Source: an uncultured Maribacter sp.
GTDB taxonomy: Bacteria > Bacteroidota > Bacteroidia > Flavobacteriales > Flavobacteriaceae
Assembly: GCF_947495965.1 (NCBI RefSeq)
Contig: NZ_CANMBB010000001.1
Coordinates: 1-64,000 of the forward strand
Length of the DNA: 64,000 nucleotides
Reading direction: 5' to 3'
A program made the position numbers and the translations under genes. The notes beneath the pieces are model-generated. The model was not told the origin of the DNA. It saw only the letters and a program-made list of their open reading frames with translations, and ran no database searches. Shown here piece after piece: positions 48,011 to 59,800 of the stretch (the first letter of the stretch is position 1; each line of letters starts with the position of its first letter).

Positions 48011-48092
48011 GAATTTTGTTTTTTCCGTTTTTCCTTCGCACGCAGCTCAGGACATGTACACTTTATACACCTAAAGAGGTTTTTAGTGGCGG

Positions 48093-48123
48093 CAAAAATA
48101 GGAATATTTTTCGGTTTACCAAA
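48093..48123 (-). promoter_or_regulatory. Promoter of the rplC operon
   Basis: On the minus strand TTTG (48123-48120), exactly 19 nt, then TATTTTTG (48100-48093) match the Bacteroidota consensus TTTG/TTG-N17-23-TAnnTTTG. The remaining part of the 389-bp gap (47894-48282) is the leader and the terminator of the upstream unit. Confidence 0.75.
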
Positions 48124-48221
48124 CTATATTTAAAGATATTTACAAAGGAAAACTATTCCCAATAAATAAAAGTACTTAAACATGCGAAAAACCAATAAAC
48201 ACAGTACAAACATTAGTAAAG

Positions 48222-48256
48222 AAAAAAGCCTAGAAATTAAATTTCTAGGCTTTTAT
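48222..48256 (-). terminator. Intrinsic terminator after rpsJ
   Basis: AAAAGCCTAGAAATT and AATTTCTAGGCTTTT form a 15-bp stem with a 1- to 2-nt loop and flanking T/A tracts. It separates the rpsL-rpsJ unit from the rplC unit. Confidence 0.85.
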
Positions 48257-48282
48257 TAAAATCTATATTACATTTTATGTAA

Positions 48283-48588
48283 TTACACTTTAATCTCTAC
48301 TTCGACCCCACTAGGAAGCTCTAGTTTCATTAAAGCGTCTATTGTCTTTGATGAAGAACTATAAATATCTAATAATCTCTTATAAGAGCTTAATTGAAAT
48401 TGTTCTCTAGACTTTTTATTTACGTGCGGAGAACGCAATACCGTAAATATTTTTTTATGTGTTGGTAAAGGTATAGGACCTGTCACAACAGCACCTGTAG
48501 TCTTAACCGTTTTTACGATTTTTTCAGCAGATTTATCCACCAAGCTATGATCGTAAGATTTTAGTTTTATTCTAATTTTTTGACTCAT
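48283..48588 (-). CDS. rpsJ: 30S ribosomal protein S10
   Basis: The 101-residue protein ([60 protein letters not shown]) is S10, also NusE. Here it closes the rpsL-rpsG-fusA unit and is cut off from rplC by a terminator, unlike the Escherichia coli S10 operon. Confidence 0.98.
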   Translation of the reverse strand: MSQKIRIKLKSYDHSLVDKSAEKIVKTVKTTGAVVTGPIPLPTHKKIFTVLRSPHVNKKSREQFQLSSYKRLLDIYSSSSKTIDALMKLELPSGVEVEIKV

Positions 48589-48598
48589 CTTCTAAAAT

Positions 48599-50731
48599 TT
48601 ATACAGTTAATCCTTTTGATGCTTTAATAACCGCCTCTGATATATTTGATGGAGTTTCTGCATATTGTGCAAATTCCATAGTTGATGTTGCTCTACCAGA
48701 AGAAAGTGTTCTTAAAGAAGTAACATAACCAAACATTTCTGATAATGGCACAGTACCTTTTACTACTTTAGAACCAGCTCTATCACTCATATCGCTAATA
48801 GTACCTCTTCTTCTATTTAAATCCCCAACAATATCACCCATGTTCTCCTCAGGAGTTAACACCTCTAGTTTCATTATTGGCTCCATTATAACAGCACCAG
48901 CAGCTTTACCTGCAGCTTTATATCCCATTTTTGCAGCAAGCTCAAAAGATAATGCATCAGAATCCACAGGGTGGAAAGATCCATCCTTAAGAACAACTTT
49001 CATTGCATCCATTTCAAAACCAGCTAAAGGACCATCCTTCATTGCCGCTTGGAATCCTTTTTCTACCGCAGGAATAAATTCTTTTGGTATACGACCACCT
49101 TTAATTTCATCAACAAACTGTAATCCTGGACCTTTGAAATCCTCATCCGCAGGACCCATTTCAAATACAATGTCACCAAACTTACCACGACCACCAGATT
49201 GCTTTTTATAAGTTTCTCTATGTGATGCAGTTCTAGTTAAAGCTTCTTTATATTCAACTTGAGGTTCACCTTCATTAACTTCAACTTTAAACTCACGCTT
49301 TAAACGATCTACAATAATATCTAAGTGAAGCTCACCCATTCCAGAAATAATTGTCTGTCCTGAAGCCTCATCAGTCTTAACTTGGAACGTTGGATCTTCT
49401 TCTGCTAATTTAGCTAAAGCCATACCTAACTTATCCACATCTGCCTTAGTTTTAGGCTCCACAGCAATACCAATTACTGGATCAGGAAAATCCATACTCT
49501 CTAATACTATAGGATGTTTTTCATCTGACATAGTATCTCCAGTTTTAATATCCTTAAAACCTACAGCCGCACCAATATCCCCTGCTTCGATAAAATCAAT
49601 AGCATTTTGTTTATTAGAGTGCATTTGGTAAATACGAGAAATACGTTCTTTTTTACCGGATCTATTATTTAATATATATGAACCAGCATCTAAACGACCT
49701 GAATATGTTCTAAAGAATGCTAAACGACCAACAAAAGGATCCGTAGCAATTTTAAATGCTAATGCAGAAAAAGGTTCTTTAACATCAGGTTTACGAGAAA
49801 TTTGCTCATCAGTATCTGGGTTTGTACCTACAATATCTTCCTTATCTAAAGGTGATGGTAAATATCTACAAACAGCATCTAACAAAAACTGAACTCCTTT
49901 ATTTTTAAACGAAGAACCACATATCATTGGAATGATTGCTCTATCCATTACAGCAGCTCTTAGTGCAGCATGCACTTCTTCTTCTGTAATAGAATCTTCA
50001 TCTTCGAAGAACTTTTCCATTAACTCCTCATCATATTCAGCAACAGCCTCAATTAAAGCAGCTCTATACTCCTTTACTTCAGCTTTCATCTCCTCTGGAA
50101 TGTCAATAACATCAAAAGTAGAACCAAATCCTTCATCATGCCAAACAATAGCTCTATTCTTAGCTAAGTCAACAATTCCTTTAAAATCTGCTTCCTCACC
50201 AATTGGCAAAACAATAGGAACAGCATTAGAACCTAACATTGTTTTAACTTGCTTACAAACCATTAAAAAGTTAGACCCTTGACGATCCATCTTATTAACA
50301 AAACCAATTCTTGGAACTTTATAGTTATCTGCTAACCTCCAGTTAGTTTCTGATTGCGGTTCCACACCATCAACAGCACTAAATAAGAATACTAAACCAT
50401 CAAGAACTCTTAATGAACGGTTTACTTCTACTGTAAAATCAACGTGACCAGGAGTATCAATTATATTAAAGTGATATCCTTTAGCATCACTTGCTGGCTT
50501 TCCATTTTCTGTTGGAAACTGCCACTCACATGTAGTAGCCGCAGAAGTAATTGTAATACCTCTTTCTTGTTCCTGTTCCATCCAGTCCATAGTAGCAGCA
50601 CCATCATGCACTTCTCCTATTTTATGACTAACACCCGTATAAAATAATATACGCTCTGTTGTTGTGGTTTTACCAGCATCAATATGTGCTGCAATACCTA
50701 TATTTCTTGTGTATTTTAAATCTCTTGCCAT
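48599..50731 (-). CDS. fusA: Translation elongation factor G
   Basis: The 710-residue GTPase has the P-loop [34 protein letters not shown] (switch I), DTPGHVDF (switch II), NKMD, and all five EF-G domains, including [19 protein letters not shown] and [20 protein letters not shown]. It drives translocation. It lies between rpsG and rpsJ; no tuf gene follows. Confidence 0.98.
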   Translation of the reverse strand: MARDLKYTRNIGIAAHIDAGKTTTTERILFYTGVSHKIGEVHDGAATMDWMEQEQERGITITSAATTCEWQFPTENGKPASDAKGYHFNIIDTPGHVDFTVEVNRSLRVLDGLVFLFSAVDGVEPQSETNWRLADNYKVPRIGFVNKMDRQGSNFLMVCKQVKTMLGSNAVPIVLPIGEEADFKGIVDLAKNRAIVWHDEGFGSTFDVIDIPEEMKAEVKEYRAALIEAVAEYDEELMEKFFEDEDSITEEEVHAALRAAVMDRAIIPMICGSSFKNKGVQFLLDAVCRYLPSPLDKEDIVGTNPDTDEQISRKPDVKEPFSALAFKIATDPFVGRLAFFRTYSGRLDAGSYILNNRSGKKERISRIYQMHSNKQNAIDFIEAGDIGAAVGFKDIKTGDTMSDEKHPIVLESMDFPDPVIGIAVEPKTKADVDKLGMALAKLAEEDPTFQVKTDEASGQTIISGMGELHLDIIVDRLKREFKVEVNEGEPQVEYKEALTRTASHRETYKKQSGGRGKFGDIVFEMGPADEDFKGPGLQFVDEIKGGRIPKEFIPAVEKGFQAAMKDGPLAGFEMDAMKVVLKDGSFHPVDSDALSFELAAKMGYKAAGKAAGAVIMEPIMKLEVLTPEENMGDIVGDLNRRRGTISDMSDRAGSKVVKGTVPLSEMFGYVTSLRTLSSGRATSTMEFAQYAETPSNISEAVIKASKGLTV

Positions 50732-50737
50732 TTCTGA

Positions 50738-51214
50738 TTAAAATCTAAAGTGAGAGAATGCTTTATTTGCTTCAGCCATCTTGTGCGTATCCACTCTTTT
50801 CTTAACAGCTGCACCTTCTTCTTTAGAAGCCGCTAAAACTTCTGCTGCTAATTTTTGAGCCATACCTTTTTCATTACGCTTTCTAGCATAACTAATTAAC
50901 CACTTCATAGCAGTTGAAATTTTACGGTCTGGTCTAATTTGCATTGGAATTTGAAATGTTGCACCACCAACCCTTCTACTTCTTACCTCTACGTGAGGCA
51001 TTACATTAGAAAGCGCATCTTTCCACAACTCTAAAGCCGTTTTTTCTTCGTCAGTCTTTTTTTCTTCTACAATATCAATTGCATCATAAAAAACACTAAA
51101 TGCAACGGATTTTTTCCCGTCCCACATCATCATATTTACAAAACGCGTTACCAACTGATCATTAAATCTTGGATCCGGTAACAATGGTCTTTTCTTTGCC
51201 TGTTTTTTTCTCAT
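50738..51214 (-). CDS. rpsG: 30S ribosomal protein S7
   Basis: The 158-residue protein has the S7 blocks [60 protein letters not shown]. It nucleates assembly of the 30S head. Confidence 0.98.
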   Translation of the reverse strand: MRKKQAKKRPLLPDPRFNDQLVTRFVNMMMWDGKKSVAFSVFYDAIDIVEEKKTDEEKTALELWKDALSNVMPHVEVRSRRVGGATFQIPMQIRPDRKISTAMKWLISYARKRNEKGMAQKLAAEVLAASKEEGAAVKKRVDTHKMAEANKAFSHFRF

Positions 51215-51235
51215 GTCTTTTCTTTAAAAAGTGGT

Positions 51236-51610
51236 TTACTTCTTAGGGCGTTTTGCGCCATATTTAGATCTACGTTGCGTTCTTCCTGCAACACCTGCAG
51301 TATCTAAAGCACCTCTTACGATATGATACCTAACTCCTGGCAAATCTTTTACTCTTCCTCCACGTACTAATACTATCGAGTGCTCTTGGAGGTTGTGTCC
51401 TTCTCCAGGGATGTATGCATTTACCTCTTTACCATTGGTTAACCTAACCCTTGCAACTTTACGCATTGCTGAATTTGGTTTCTTTGGCGTAGTTGTGTAA
51501 ACACGTGTACAAACTCCCCTTCTTTGTGGACACGAATCCAAAGCAGCCGATTTACTCTTCTTAGTAATCGTGGCCCTTCCTTTTCGTACTAATTGTGAAA
51601 TTGTTGGCAT
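51236..51610 (-). CDS. rpsL: 30S ribosomal protein S12
   Basis: The 124-residue protein has [20 protein letters not shown] (with the wild-type Lys whose change gives streptomycin resistance), [20 protein letters not shown] and [20 protein letters not shown]. First gene of the unit rpsL-rpsG-fusA-rpsJ. Confidence 0.98.
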   Translation of the reverse strand: MPTISQLVRKGRATITKKSKSAALDSCPQRRGVCTRVYTTTPKKPNSAMRKVARVRLTNGKEVNAYIPGEGHNLQEHSIVLVRGGRVKDLPGVRYHIVRGALDTAGVAGRTQRRSKYGAKRPKK

Positions 51611-51655
51611 ACTATTTTTATATGTATATATAACTTACCCCTATTTAAGGGTCGG

Positions 51656-51686
51656 CAAATGTAGTAATATTTAAATAAAATTCAAA
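51656..51686 (-). promoter_or_regulatory. Promoter of the rpsL operon
   Basis: On the minus strand TTTG (51686-51683), 19 nt, then TACATTTG (51663-51656) match the Bacteroidota vegetative promoter exactly. The leader to the rpsL start is about 40 nt. The remainder of the 51611-52003 gap holds the upstream region of the susC gene going the other way. Confidence 0.8.
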
Positions 51687-51948
51687 TCCTAACCAACTTA
51701 TTTTCAAAGTTTTTTTCCCAACCCTAAATATATATCAAAAAAACTAGTGAAAATTCATAAAAATCACTATTACTAAATAAAAAGAAAAATTAAACGTTAT
51801 TTTAAAGTAATGTAGTAAAAAACCTACAATTGTGTCGTATTTAGGCTTGCAGAAAAAATTATATAAATTTTACGAAGGCATTTCCATCATAACTCATATA
51901 TACATAACATAACAAACATTTTTAATTATGTTAGTAACATAAGAATAA

Positions 51949-51979
51949 TTGTTTCTTTAGTAAGAAATTATCACTTTTG
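51949..51979 (+). promoter_or_regulatory. Candidate promoter of the first susC gene
   Basis: TTG at 51949-51951, 20 nt, then CACTTTTG at 51972-51979 match the flavobacterial promoter with one deviation (C for T at the first -7 base). The second susC gene has the same layout. Confidence 0.45.
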
Positions 51980-52003
51980 AAATAACCAATCAAAAAATAT
52001 AGA

Positions 52004-55000
52004 ATGAAAAAAATCTTAAAAAAAACCTGTATACTATTTATAGGGTTTCTTGTGCAAATTTCATTTGCTCAAGAAAAAACAATTTCCGGAACTATTTTCG
52101 ACCAAGATGGTCTACCGCTACCTGGAGTAAACATATTAATTGAAGGAACCTCCAACGGAACACAATCAGATTTTGACGGAAACTATTCTATAAATGGAAA
52201 TCAAGGACAAACCATCCTCTTTTCCTATCTGGGACAAAAAGAAATCAGAATAGCAATAAAATCGCAAACCACTATCAACATAACAATGGAAGAAGATGCC
52301 GAAGCACTTGAAGAAGTTGTTGTTATAGGTTTAGGACAAAGTAAAAACCCTAGTAAGCTTGCATATTCTGTAGCGACAGTTGACGCTGAAAAAATACTAG
52401 ATGCTCATGAAACAGATTTTGTTAACGCACTTGCAGGGAAAACTACGGGTGTACAAATAAATAGCTCATCTGGTTTAGCAGGAGGATCTTCAAGAATTTT
52501 AATTCGTGGTGTATCTTCTTTAAATTATGACAACACCCCTTTGTATGTAATTGACGGAATTCCCGTTTCTAATACCGAAAATCAGTTTGATTCTAGAGAT
52601 GAAGACCAAGCATTATTCTATGGCAGCACATCTGGAGGATCAATAGACATTTCTCCTGATCAAATTAGAAATATTACCATTCTTAAAGGAGCCGCAGCAT
52701 CCGCAATATACGGTTCTCGTGCAGCAAATGGTGTAATTGTCATTGATACACACAAAGGAAACAAAAACAGTTCGGCACAATTCAATTTTAAATCTTCCAC
52801 CACTATTAGCAATATTATTGAACCAAAGCGTCAACAAATATATGCTCAAGGTTCTAGAGGAAATTATAGAACTGGAGAACCCGGAGACCAAACATCATTA
52901 AGCTGGGGGCCAAAAATTTCTGAGTTAGGAATACCGCAATACAACCCTTATGACATATTTAGAACTGGCATTACAAAAGACAATACTTTAAGCGTAAGAG
53001 GTGGGTCAGAAAGCTCAACTTATTATGCATCTGTAGGCATTTTTAACCAAGAAGGAACAGTTCCTACCAATTCTTTTGACAGATATTCATTCTTATTTAA
53101 TTCTTCTCATGACATAACCAAAAAACTAAGTGTAAACGCAAAATTAAGCTACACCAATAGTATTAACAAAAGGCCTTTTGAAGGAAATGGAAGAACTTCT
53201 ATTATGTGGACTATAGCCGGAGCACCTATATCATATAACTTGTTACCCGCTACAAACGAAGACGGATCTCAACGCTTGTACAGAACAAATAGAAATAACC
53301 CATATCACTTATTAAAAAATACCGGATTAACTTCAAAAACCAATAGATTCCAACCATCTATATCTTTAACATACAATATTTTAGAATGGATAAAGCTTAA
53401 AGCCACGTCTAGCATGGATTACAACTTATCAAACGCAAGATCCATTGAAAATTCTGGAATTATTGGAACTTATTCTAGCGGGAGAGTTTTGCAAACAGAT
53501 AGAACAAATAGAGATTTTAACACAGATATAATCCTTACCATAAACAAAGACTTTAGCGAAAAAATTACTGCAGATTATTTAATTGGTTATAATTTATTAG
53601 ATAGAAAAAACTCTTCCCTATACGCTGAAGGCGCTTCATTTGTTATACCAGATTTTTATGACCTTTCTAATACAACATCTTTACAAACCGATGAGCAAAC
53701 TAGTATAAAGAGAAACTATTCCTTTTATGGTCAAGCAAATTTTAGTTATGATGATTATCTATTTTTAACTTTAACTGGAAGAAATGATTGGTCCTCCACA
53801 TTACCATCAAACAAAAACTCCTTCTTTTATTATTCCGGAAGTTTAGGTATAGATTTAGCAAAAGTTTTTGATTTAAAGGGCACTCTTAATAGAGCCATGC
53901 TAAGAAGCTCCTATTCAAGAATAGGAAAAGACGCTCCAGAATACTCCACAATAACAGGAAACATAAAGGCTAACCCTGGAGACGGACAAAGAGGAAATAT
54001 AAACTTCCCGTTTCAAGGGTCAGGAAGTTATGTTCAGAGTGCTATAAAAGGAAACCCTGAATTAACTCCTGAATTTACAAATGAAGTTGAAATAAGCGCC
54101 GACTTACAATTTTTTCAAAGCAGACTTGGAATAGAAATTAATTATTATGACCGAAAAAGCGAAGACCAAATTTTTGAAGTACCATTAGCGGCAGAAACAG
54201 GTTTTAGTTCCATTTTTAAAAATGCAGGATCCATTGAAAATAAAGGGATTGAAATAGCTTTAAGTGCCACTCCAATAGAAACTAAAAATTTTAGCTGGGA
54301 CATAGGAGTTAATTACTCTAAAAATGATAGTAAAGTTATAGAACTTGCAGAAGGTGTAGAATCTGTTAGGTTATCTGGCTTTACAAATCCCGGTATTTTT
54401 ATTAGAAAAGGGGAACCTTACGGCGTAATTTGGACAACCTTATATAAAAGAAATGAGGAAGGACAGCTGTTATTAGATGATGATGGCTATATTCAATTTG
54501 GAGATGTAGGTAATGCTGGAACTGCAACACCTGATTGGACAGGAGGCTTAACCACAAATATTAGATACAAAGGATTTGAGTTATCTGGAGTAATGGACAT
54601 AAGAGTGGGAGGCAAAATATATAATTTAGATGAGTTTTATACCTCATTCTATGGAACATCTATATTAACCGCAGATAGAGAAAAAGATGTTATAATTGAT
54701 GGTATCATAGAATCCTCGGGAGCGATTAACACGATACCAATAAAAAAAGATTTTAATTACTGGAATGCCTATGCTGGTGATGAAGAGTTTGTTCAAAAAA
54801 CAGATTTTATTAAACTTAGAAACGTAACTCTAGCTTACAATATACCATCTAAATTAATCACTAAAACAGGATTTAATTCTGCTAAATTAAGTATATCAGG
54901 TAGAAACTTGTGGATAAAGACAGATGACTCTTTTACAGGGTCCGATCCAGAACTTAGCTTATACGGAAGTGGAAACGGACAAGGAATTACAAATTTCCAA

Positions 55001-55048
55001 ATACCATCTAATAAAAGTTATAGCTTAACTCTTAACCTATCTTTCTAA
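52004..55048 (+). CDS. susC: SusC/RagA-family TonB-linked outer-membrane protein
   Basis: The 1014-residue protein has a signal peptide (to about residue 22, SFAQ), a carboxypeptidase D-like N-terminal domain (ISGTIFDQDGLPLPGVNILI), a TonB-box region near EEVVVIGLG, a plug domain with RGVSSLNYDNTPLYVIDGIP and LKGAAASAIYGSRAANGVIV, and a 22-stranded barrel ending SKSYSLTLNLSF-like (SNKSYSLTLNLSF). It imports large nutrients across the outer membrane with the SusD partner encoded 9 bp downstream. No CAZyme or peptidase is adjacent, so the substrate is open. Confidence 0.95.
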   Translation: MKKILKKTCILFIGFLVQISFAQEKTISGTIFDQDGLPLPGVNILIEGTSNGTQSDFDGNYSINGNQGQTILFSYLGQKEIRIAIKSQTTINITMEEDAEALEEVVVIGLGQSKNPSKLAYSVATVDAEKILDAHETDFVNALAGKTTGVQINSSSGLAGGSSRILIRGVSSLNYDNTPLYVIDGIPVSNTENQFDSRDEDQALFYGSTSGGSIDISPDQIRNITILKGAAASAIYGSRAANGVIVIDTHKGNKNSSAQFNFKSSTTISNIIEPKRQQIYAQGSRGNYRTGEPGDQTSLSWGPKISELGIPQYNPYDIFRTGITKDNTLSVRGGSESSTYYASVGIFNQEGTVPTNSFDRYSFLFNSSHDITKKLSVNAKLSYTNSINKRPFEGNGRTSIMWTIAGAPISYNLLPATNEDGSQRLYRTNRNNPYHLLKNTGLTSKTNRFQPSISLTYNILEWIKLKATSSMDYNLSNARSIENSGIIGTYSSGRVLQTDRTNRDFNTDIILTINKDFSEKITADYLIGYNLLDRKNSSLYAEGASFVIPDFYDLSNTTSLQTDEQTSIKRNYSFYGQANFSYDDYLFLTLTGRNDWSSTLPSNKNSFFYYSGSLGIDLAKVFDLKGTLNRAMLRSSYSRIGKDAPEYSTITGNIKANPGDGQRGNINFPFQGSGSYVQSAIKGNPELTPEFTNEVEISADLQFFQSRLGIEINYYDRKSEDQIFEVPLAAETGFSSIFKNAGSIENKGIEIALSATPIETKNFSWDIGVNYSKNDSKVIELAEGVESVRLSGFTNPGIFIRKGEPYGVIWTTLYKRNEEGQLLLDDDGYIQFGDVGNAGTATPDWTGGLTTNIRYKGFELSGVMDIRVGGKIYNLDEFYTSFYGTSILTADREKDVIIDGIIESSGAINTIPIKKDFNYWNAYAGDEEFVQKTDFIKLRNVTLAYNIPSKLITKTGFNSAKLSISGRNLWIKTDDSFTGSDPELSLYGSGNGQGITNFQIPSNKSYSLTLNLSF

Positions 55049-55057
55049 AAAAATATT

Positions 55058-56515
55058 ATGAAAAAAATAAATATAAAATTTATAAATAAATTAAGTCCAC
55101 TTCTTTTTGCAAGTTTACTTATTATAAGCTGTTCCGATTATCTTGATGTAAATACTGATCCAGATTCTCCAAGTGAGGCACAAATTACAGAAGAGGTAAT
55201 ATTACCTAGCCTAACAACTCAATTATCCTACGAACTAGCAGGAGGCTACCCAGCAAGAACATCAAGCCTTTGGACGCAACAAATAGCAGACGATGGTACA
55301 AGTAGAAGTATCTCTACTCTTTTTATAGATGACACAGACATAAACAACACTTGGCAATTTGGTTTATACACTGGAGTTTTAAAAGACGCAAATAATATGA
55401 TTATTAAAGCCGAAGAAAAAAACAACCAACAATACATTGGCATTGGAAAAATAATACAAGCGTATGCCCTTTCCATTTTAGCAGACTTTTGGGGAGAGGC
55501 TCCGTGGTCTGAAGCTTTTAATGAAAAAATAACGAAACCTAAATTTGACACTCAAGAAAGTTTATACAATTCTATTGACCAACTTTTAAATGAAGCAAAC
55601 ACATCTTTAACTGCTGCAATAAACTCTAACGCCAACACAAACCAAGATTTACTATACGGAGGAGATTTATCCAAATGGAAAAAACTTGCCAACAGCCTTA
55701 GAGCTCGATATGCATTACGCTTAATATATGCAAAAGGAACAAATCAGGCAGATTTAGCTCTTGCATATGCTATGGATGGATTTTCTTCTAATGATGATGA
55801 TGCTGGATTTGCGTTTGAAGACAAAGAAGATGCAAATAACCCATGGGCACAATGGGAAGATAAATGGACAGATATTTTTATAAATAAATTTATTGTTACT
55901 ATGTTATCCTCTAATTCAGACCCAAGGTTAAATGCATATACTCTAAAACAAGAAGACGGTAATATTATTGGAGCAGAAAATGGAACAGAAATCCAAAACT
56001 CAGAAACCTCTATGGTTTCTAATTCAAAAGCTGAAGGAGAATTAAATACAAATGATTACTTTATAAAAAACACAACCAATGTAGATTGGATGACCTATAA
56101 TGAATTACTATTTATTGTAGCAGAAGCATATGCTCACAAATCTGATTACAGTAATTCCGAAATATTTTTAAAAAATGCAGTAAAAGCAAACTTAGAAAAA
56201 TTAAATACAAATGGAGTCCTAACATTATCTGAAAGTGATATAAATACATTTATAAACAATATAACTATACCAAACAATTTAGAAGGAGCGCAAAAAATAA
56301 TTATTGAACAAAAGTATATTGCAAATTTCCTGCAAATTGAACCTTATAATGATTACAGAAGAACAGGATACCCCGATGTTCCATTGCCTATAGTAAATTA
56401 TAGCCCCCAAATACCGGAAAGATTCCCTTATCCAACAAATTCAATTTTAAATAACACAGAAAATGTACCAAATATAGATTACAAATCTGACAAAGTTTGG
56501 TGGAACCAAAAATAA
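55058..56515 (+). CDS. susD: SusD/RagB-family nutrient-binding lipoprotein
   Basis: The 485-residue protein has a lipobox (LLIISC) and the SusD-like tail and TPR helices (VDWMTYNELLFIVAEAYAHK; IIEQKYIANFLQIEPYNDYR). The form is that of SusD/RagB-like (SusD_2) proteins, which cap the barrel of the SusC partner. It is 9 bp after its susC and is followed by a terminator. Confidence 0.92.
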   Translation: MKKINIKFINKLSPLLFASLLIISCSDYLDVNTDPDSPSEAQITEEVILPSLTTQLSYELAGGYPARTSSLWTQQIADDGTSRSISTLFIDDTDINNTWQFGLYTGVLKDANNMIIKAEEKNNQQYIGIGKIIQAYALSILADFWGEAPWSEAFNEKITKPKFDTQESLYNSIDQLLNEANTSLTAAINSNANTNQDLLYGGDLSKWKKLANSLRARYALRLIYAKGTNQADLALAYAMDGFSSNDDDAGFAFEDKEDANNPWAQWEDKWTDIFINKFIVTMLSSNSDPRLNAYTLKQEDGNIIGAENGTEIQNSETSMVSNSKAEGELNTNDYFIKNTTNVDWMTYNELLFIVAEAYAHKSDYSNSEIFLKNAVKANLEKLNTNGVLTLSESDINTFINNITIPNNLEGAQKIIIEQKYIANFLQIEPYNDYRRTGYPDVPLPIVNYSPQIPERFPYPTNSILNNTENVPNIDYKSDKVWWNQK

Positions 56516-56534
56516 AATTCAAATATAAACTTAT

Positions 56535-56572
56535 CAAAAAGCCATTCTTTTATAAAAGAATGGCTTTTGTGT
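56535..56572 (+). terminator. Intrinsic terminator after the first susCD pair
   Basis: CAAAAAGCCATTCTTTTA and TAAAAGAATGGCTTTTG form a long stem followed by a T-rich run. The rest of the gap up to 56824 is AT-rich with the second susC promoter candidate. Confidence 0.85.
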
Positions 56573-56796
56573 TTTTTATGATATCATCAAACCTTCTACT
56601 TTTTAAATATTTAGCTTTTAACAATTTAACAATATAGTATTGCTGTTTTTCTTAAAAGGATAAAATCCAGTCCCAAAATTTGTGATTTAAAAAATAAAAA
56701 ACTATTAAATGTTACATTTTTAACTCAAAAAGTAATAAAACAATAAATTTACTACAGATTAAATAGTATGCACGCATAATTAATTACAAATAAAAG

Positions 56797-56827
56797 TTGC
56801 GTAATTAACAATTAATTAAGACTTTTG
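56797..56827 (+). promoter_or_regulatory. Candidate promoter of the second susC gene
   Basis: TTG at 56797-56799, 20 nt, then GACTTTTG at 56820-56827 repeats the spacing and ACTTTTG word of the first susC promoter, with one deviation from TAnnTTTG. Confidence 0.45.
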
Positions 56828-56854
56828 TTACTAGCTAATTCAAATAATTTAAAA

Positions 56855-59800
56855 ATGAGAACAAAATTAAATGGGATTTTGACGCTTCTCCTAGCGTTAA
56901 TTGTGCAGGTTACACTTGCGCAAGAAAAAACAGTTTCAGGTACGGTTTCTGATCAAGATGGGCTTCCTTTACCGGGGGTTAACATTGTAATTCAAGGATC
57001 TACATCTGGAACGCAAACAGATTTCGATGGAAATTATAGCATAAATGCTTCTGAAGGACAAACTCTTATGTTTTCTTACATTGGCCAAAAAACTACTACT
57101 GCTGTAGTAGGTGCTTCCAACACTATTAATGTTAAATTGCAAGAAGACGCAGAAGCTTTAGATGAAGTTGTTGTTACTGCCTTAGGTTCTAACAGAAATT
57201 CAAAGGCAACGGTTTATGCTAACCAAACTGTAAAATCGGAAGACTTGCTTTCTGTACCAAACAAAAATGCTTTAGAAGCCTTAAGAGGTAAAGCTGCTGG
57301 TGTAAATCTATCTACTGCTTCAGGCTCAGTTGGTTCATCTACAAAAATTGTATTAAGAGGTTCGGGGTCACTTACCGGTAACAACAATGCTTTAATTGTT
57401 ATTGATGGTATTGCAATTGATAATACCTCTTCTTCGGGAGGTGCCGGAGCTTCTACAACTGGATATTCAGATTTTGGTAATAGATTCAATGATGTCAATC
57501 CCGACGATATAGCGTCTGTGACCATATTAAAAGGCCCTTCAGCAACTTCACTTTATGGATCACGTGGTGCTTCAGGAGTTGTTCTTATTACCACTAAAAC
57601 TGGTAAAGGCAAAAAAATGCAAGTAAATTATAACGGTTCCACTTCCATGGAAACTGCAATTATTAACTTACAGCGTCAAAGTAAATTTGGACAAGGGTTT
57701 GATAATTCAAGTATTGATTCTGGTGAGAATTGGTCTTGGGGTCCAGCTCTAGATGGTGTTGTAAGACCATGGACATCGCCTATTGATTCTGATGGAGATG
57801 GATCATTAGAAGCTTTAACTAGGCCATATAGTGCTGTGAATAATCAGTTAAAAGACTTTTTTAACACTGGGTATACTATTACCAACAATGTAAACCTATC
57901 TGGTTCTAATGAAGGTTTTACGTATTACGCCTCTTATGGTAATACCAATCAAACCGGTACATTAGATAACACATCTTACAAAAGGAATAATGTATCCTTT
58001 AACGCTTCTGCAAAATTAAGCGATAAACTTAAATCTGATTTTAAAGTTAGTTATGCCAATGTTAGGCAAAATACTGCTCAAGAAGGATCGCGTGCATTTG
58101 AAGGAAATAATGCTTATGCAATGGCTATACAATCTCCAGTTAACATTCCATTTACTGAATTGAGAGACTATAAAAGTCCTTTTCATGATATTGACGGCTA
58201 CTGGGGATCATATTCTTCAGTAAACCCATATTATATCTTAAACGAATATGGCAACGAAGCAAATATCGATAACTTGTTAGCTAACGCCTCTTTAACTTAT
58301 AATTTTCTAGAAAATTTATCGATAACAGGGCGCTTTGGTGGTAATATTGTAAACACCCAAACCGATATATGGACACCAACTTATACACCGGCTGAACAAT
58401 TGGTTTGGACCGATGGATTAGAAATTGCAACCCGAAACTCAAGACATAGTTCATTAGGAGAATACATTAATTCCAACACTAAAGTAGAAAATCTTGACGC
58501 AACAGTTATGGTTAATTACAATACAAATTTTAGTGAAGACCTTTCACTAACAGCAGCGGCTGGCTATAATTTCTTTCAGAGAACTAGTGAAAGTTTAACC
58601 GGATTTACGGTAGGTGGTTTAGTAGTTCCCGATACATACAATTTGTCTAACAGTAGCCAACAACCTAATTCAGAGATGCGCAGAACCAAATATAGAATTT
58701 TTGGTGCTTTAGCGAATGCAACTCTTGGTTATAAAAATGCTGCTTTTTTAGAACTTTCAGCTAGAAATGACTGGTCTTCTACACTTCCTACATCAAACAA
58801 TTCCTTTTTATACGGAGCCGTTGGTGCTTCTGTTGTAGTAACAGATTTATTTAATATAGAAAATGACGTTTTAAATTTTGCAAAACTGAGAGGTAGTTAC
58901 GGTACATCTGGTAAAGATGCTGACCTATACTTACTAAACTCCTACTTTATTGGTAATCCACAAATTAGAGATTTAGGTGATTTCGCACTTAATTTCCCAA
59001 AAGATGGTGTACCTGGATTTACAATTGGAAATACCATAGGAAATCCAGATTTAAAACCTGAATTAACAACTACTTACGAAGTTGGTGCTGACTTAGGGTT
59101 CTTTAAAAATGTAGTTAATATAGCTTACACTTATTATCATTCTATTCATGACGAACAACTTGTTACAATAAGCCTTCCAAGATCTACTGGCTACACTCAA
59201 ACCGTGAGTAATCTTGGTAGAATGGAGAACAAAGGGCATGAATTAAACCTAACATTAAAACCTCTTAATGGTGTGATTGACGGTTTAAATTTTGAATTAT
59301 TTGGAGCCTATTCTACAAATGATAATAAAGTTATTACAATTACAGAAGATATAGACGAGCTAACAATTGGTACTTTTGGCTTTGCTGCTGGTACTACAGT
59401 TACTATGGTCGCTAAAGAAGGCTTGCCATATGGCACTTTTAAAGGTAACGATTTCAAGACTAATGATCAAGGCCAAGTTATTGTTGATGCTAATACTGGC
59501 TTTCCAGTATATACTGATGAAGACGTATACTTAGGTGATAACCAACCCGACTATAGGCTAAATTTTGGCACAAATATAAATTACAAAGGATTTGGGTTTA
59601 GAATGCTATTTGACATGAAAAAAGGAGGGCTATTTGCTTCTCAGACTAAATACAATACTAATTTTAATGGTACTAACGTAAACACTACAGTTTATAATAG
59701 AGAACCATTTATCTTTCCAAATTCAGTAATTGATAATGGAGACGGTACTTTCGGTGAAAATATTGTCGCAATTACAGAGCAAGATTATTTTACTAATTAT

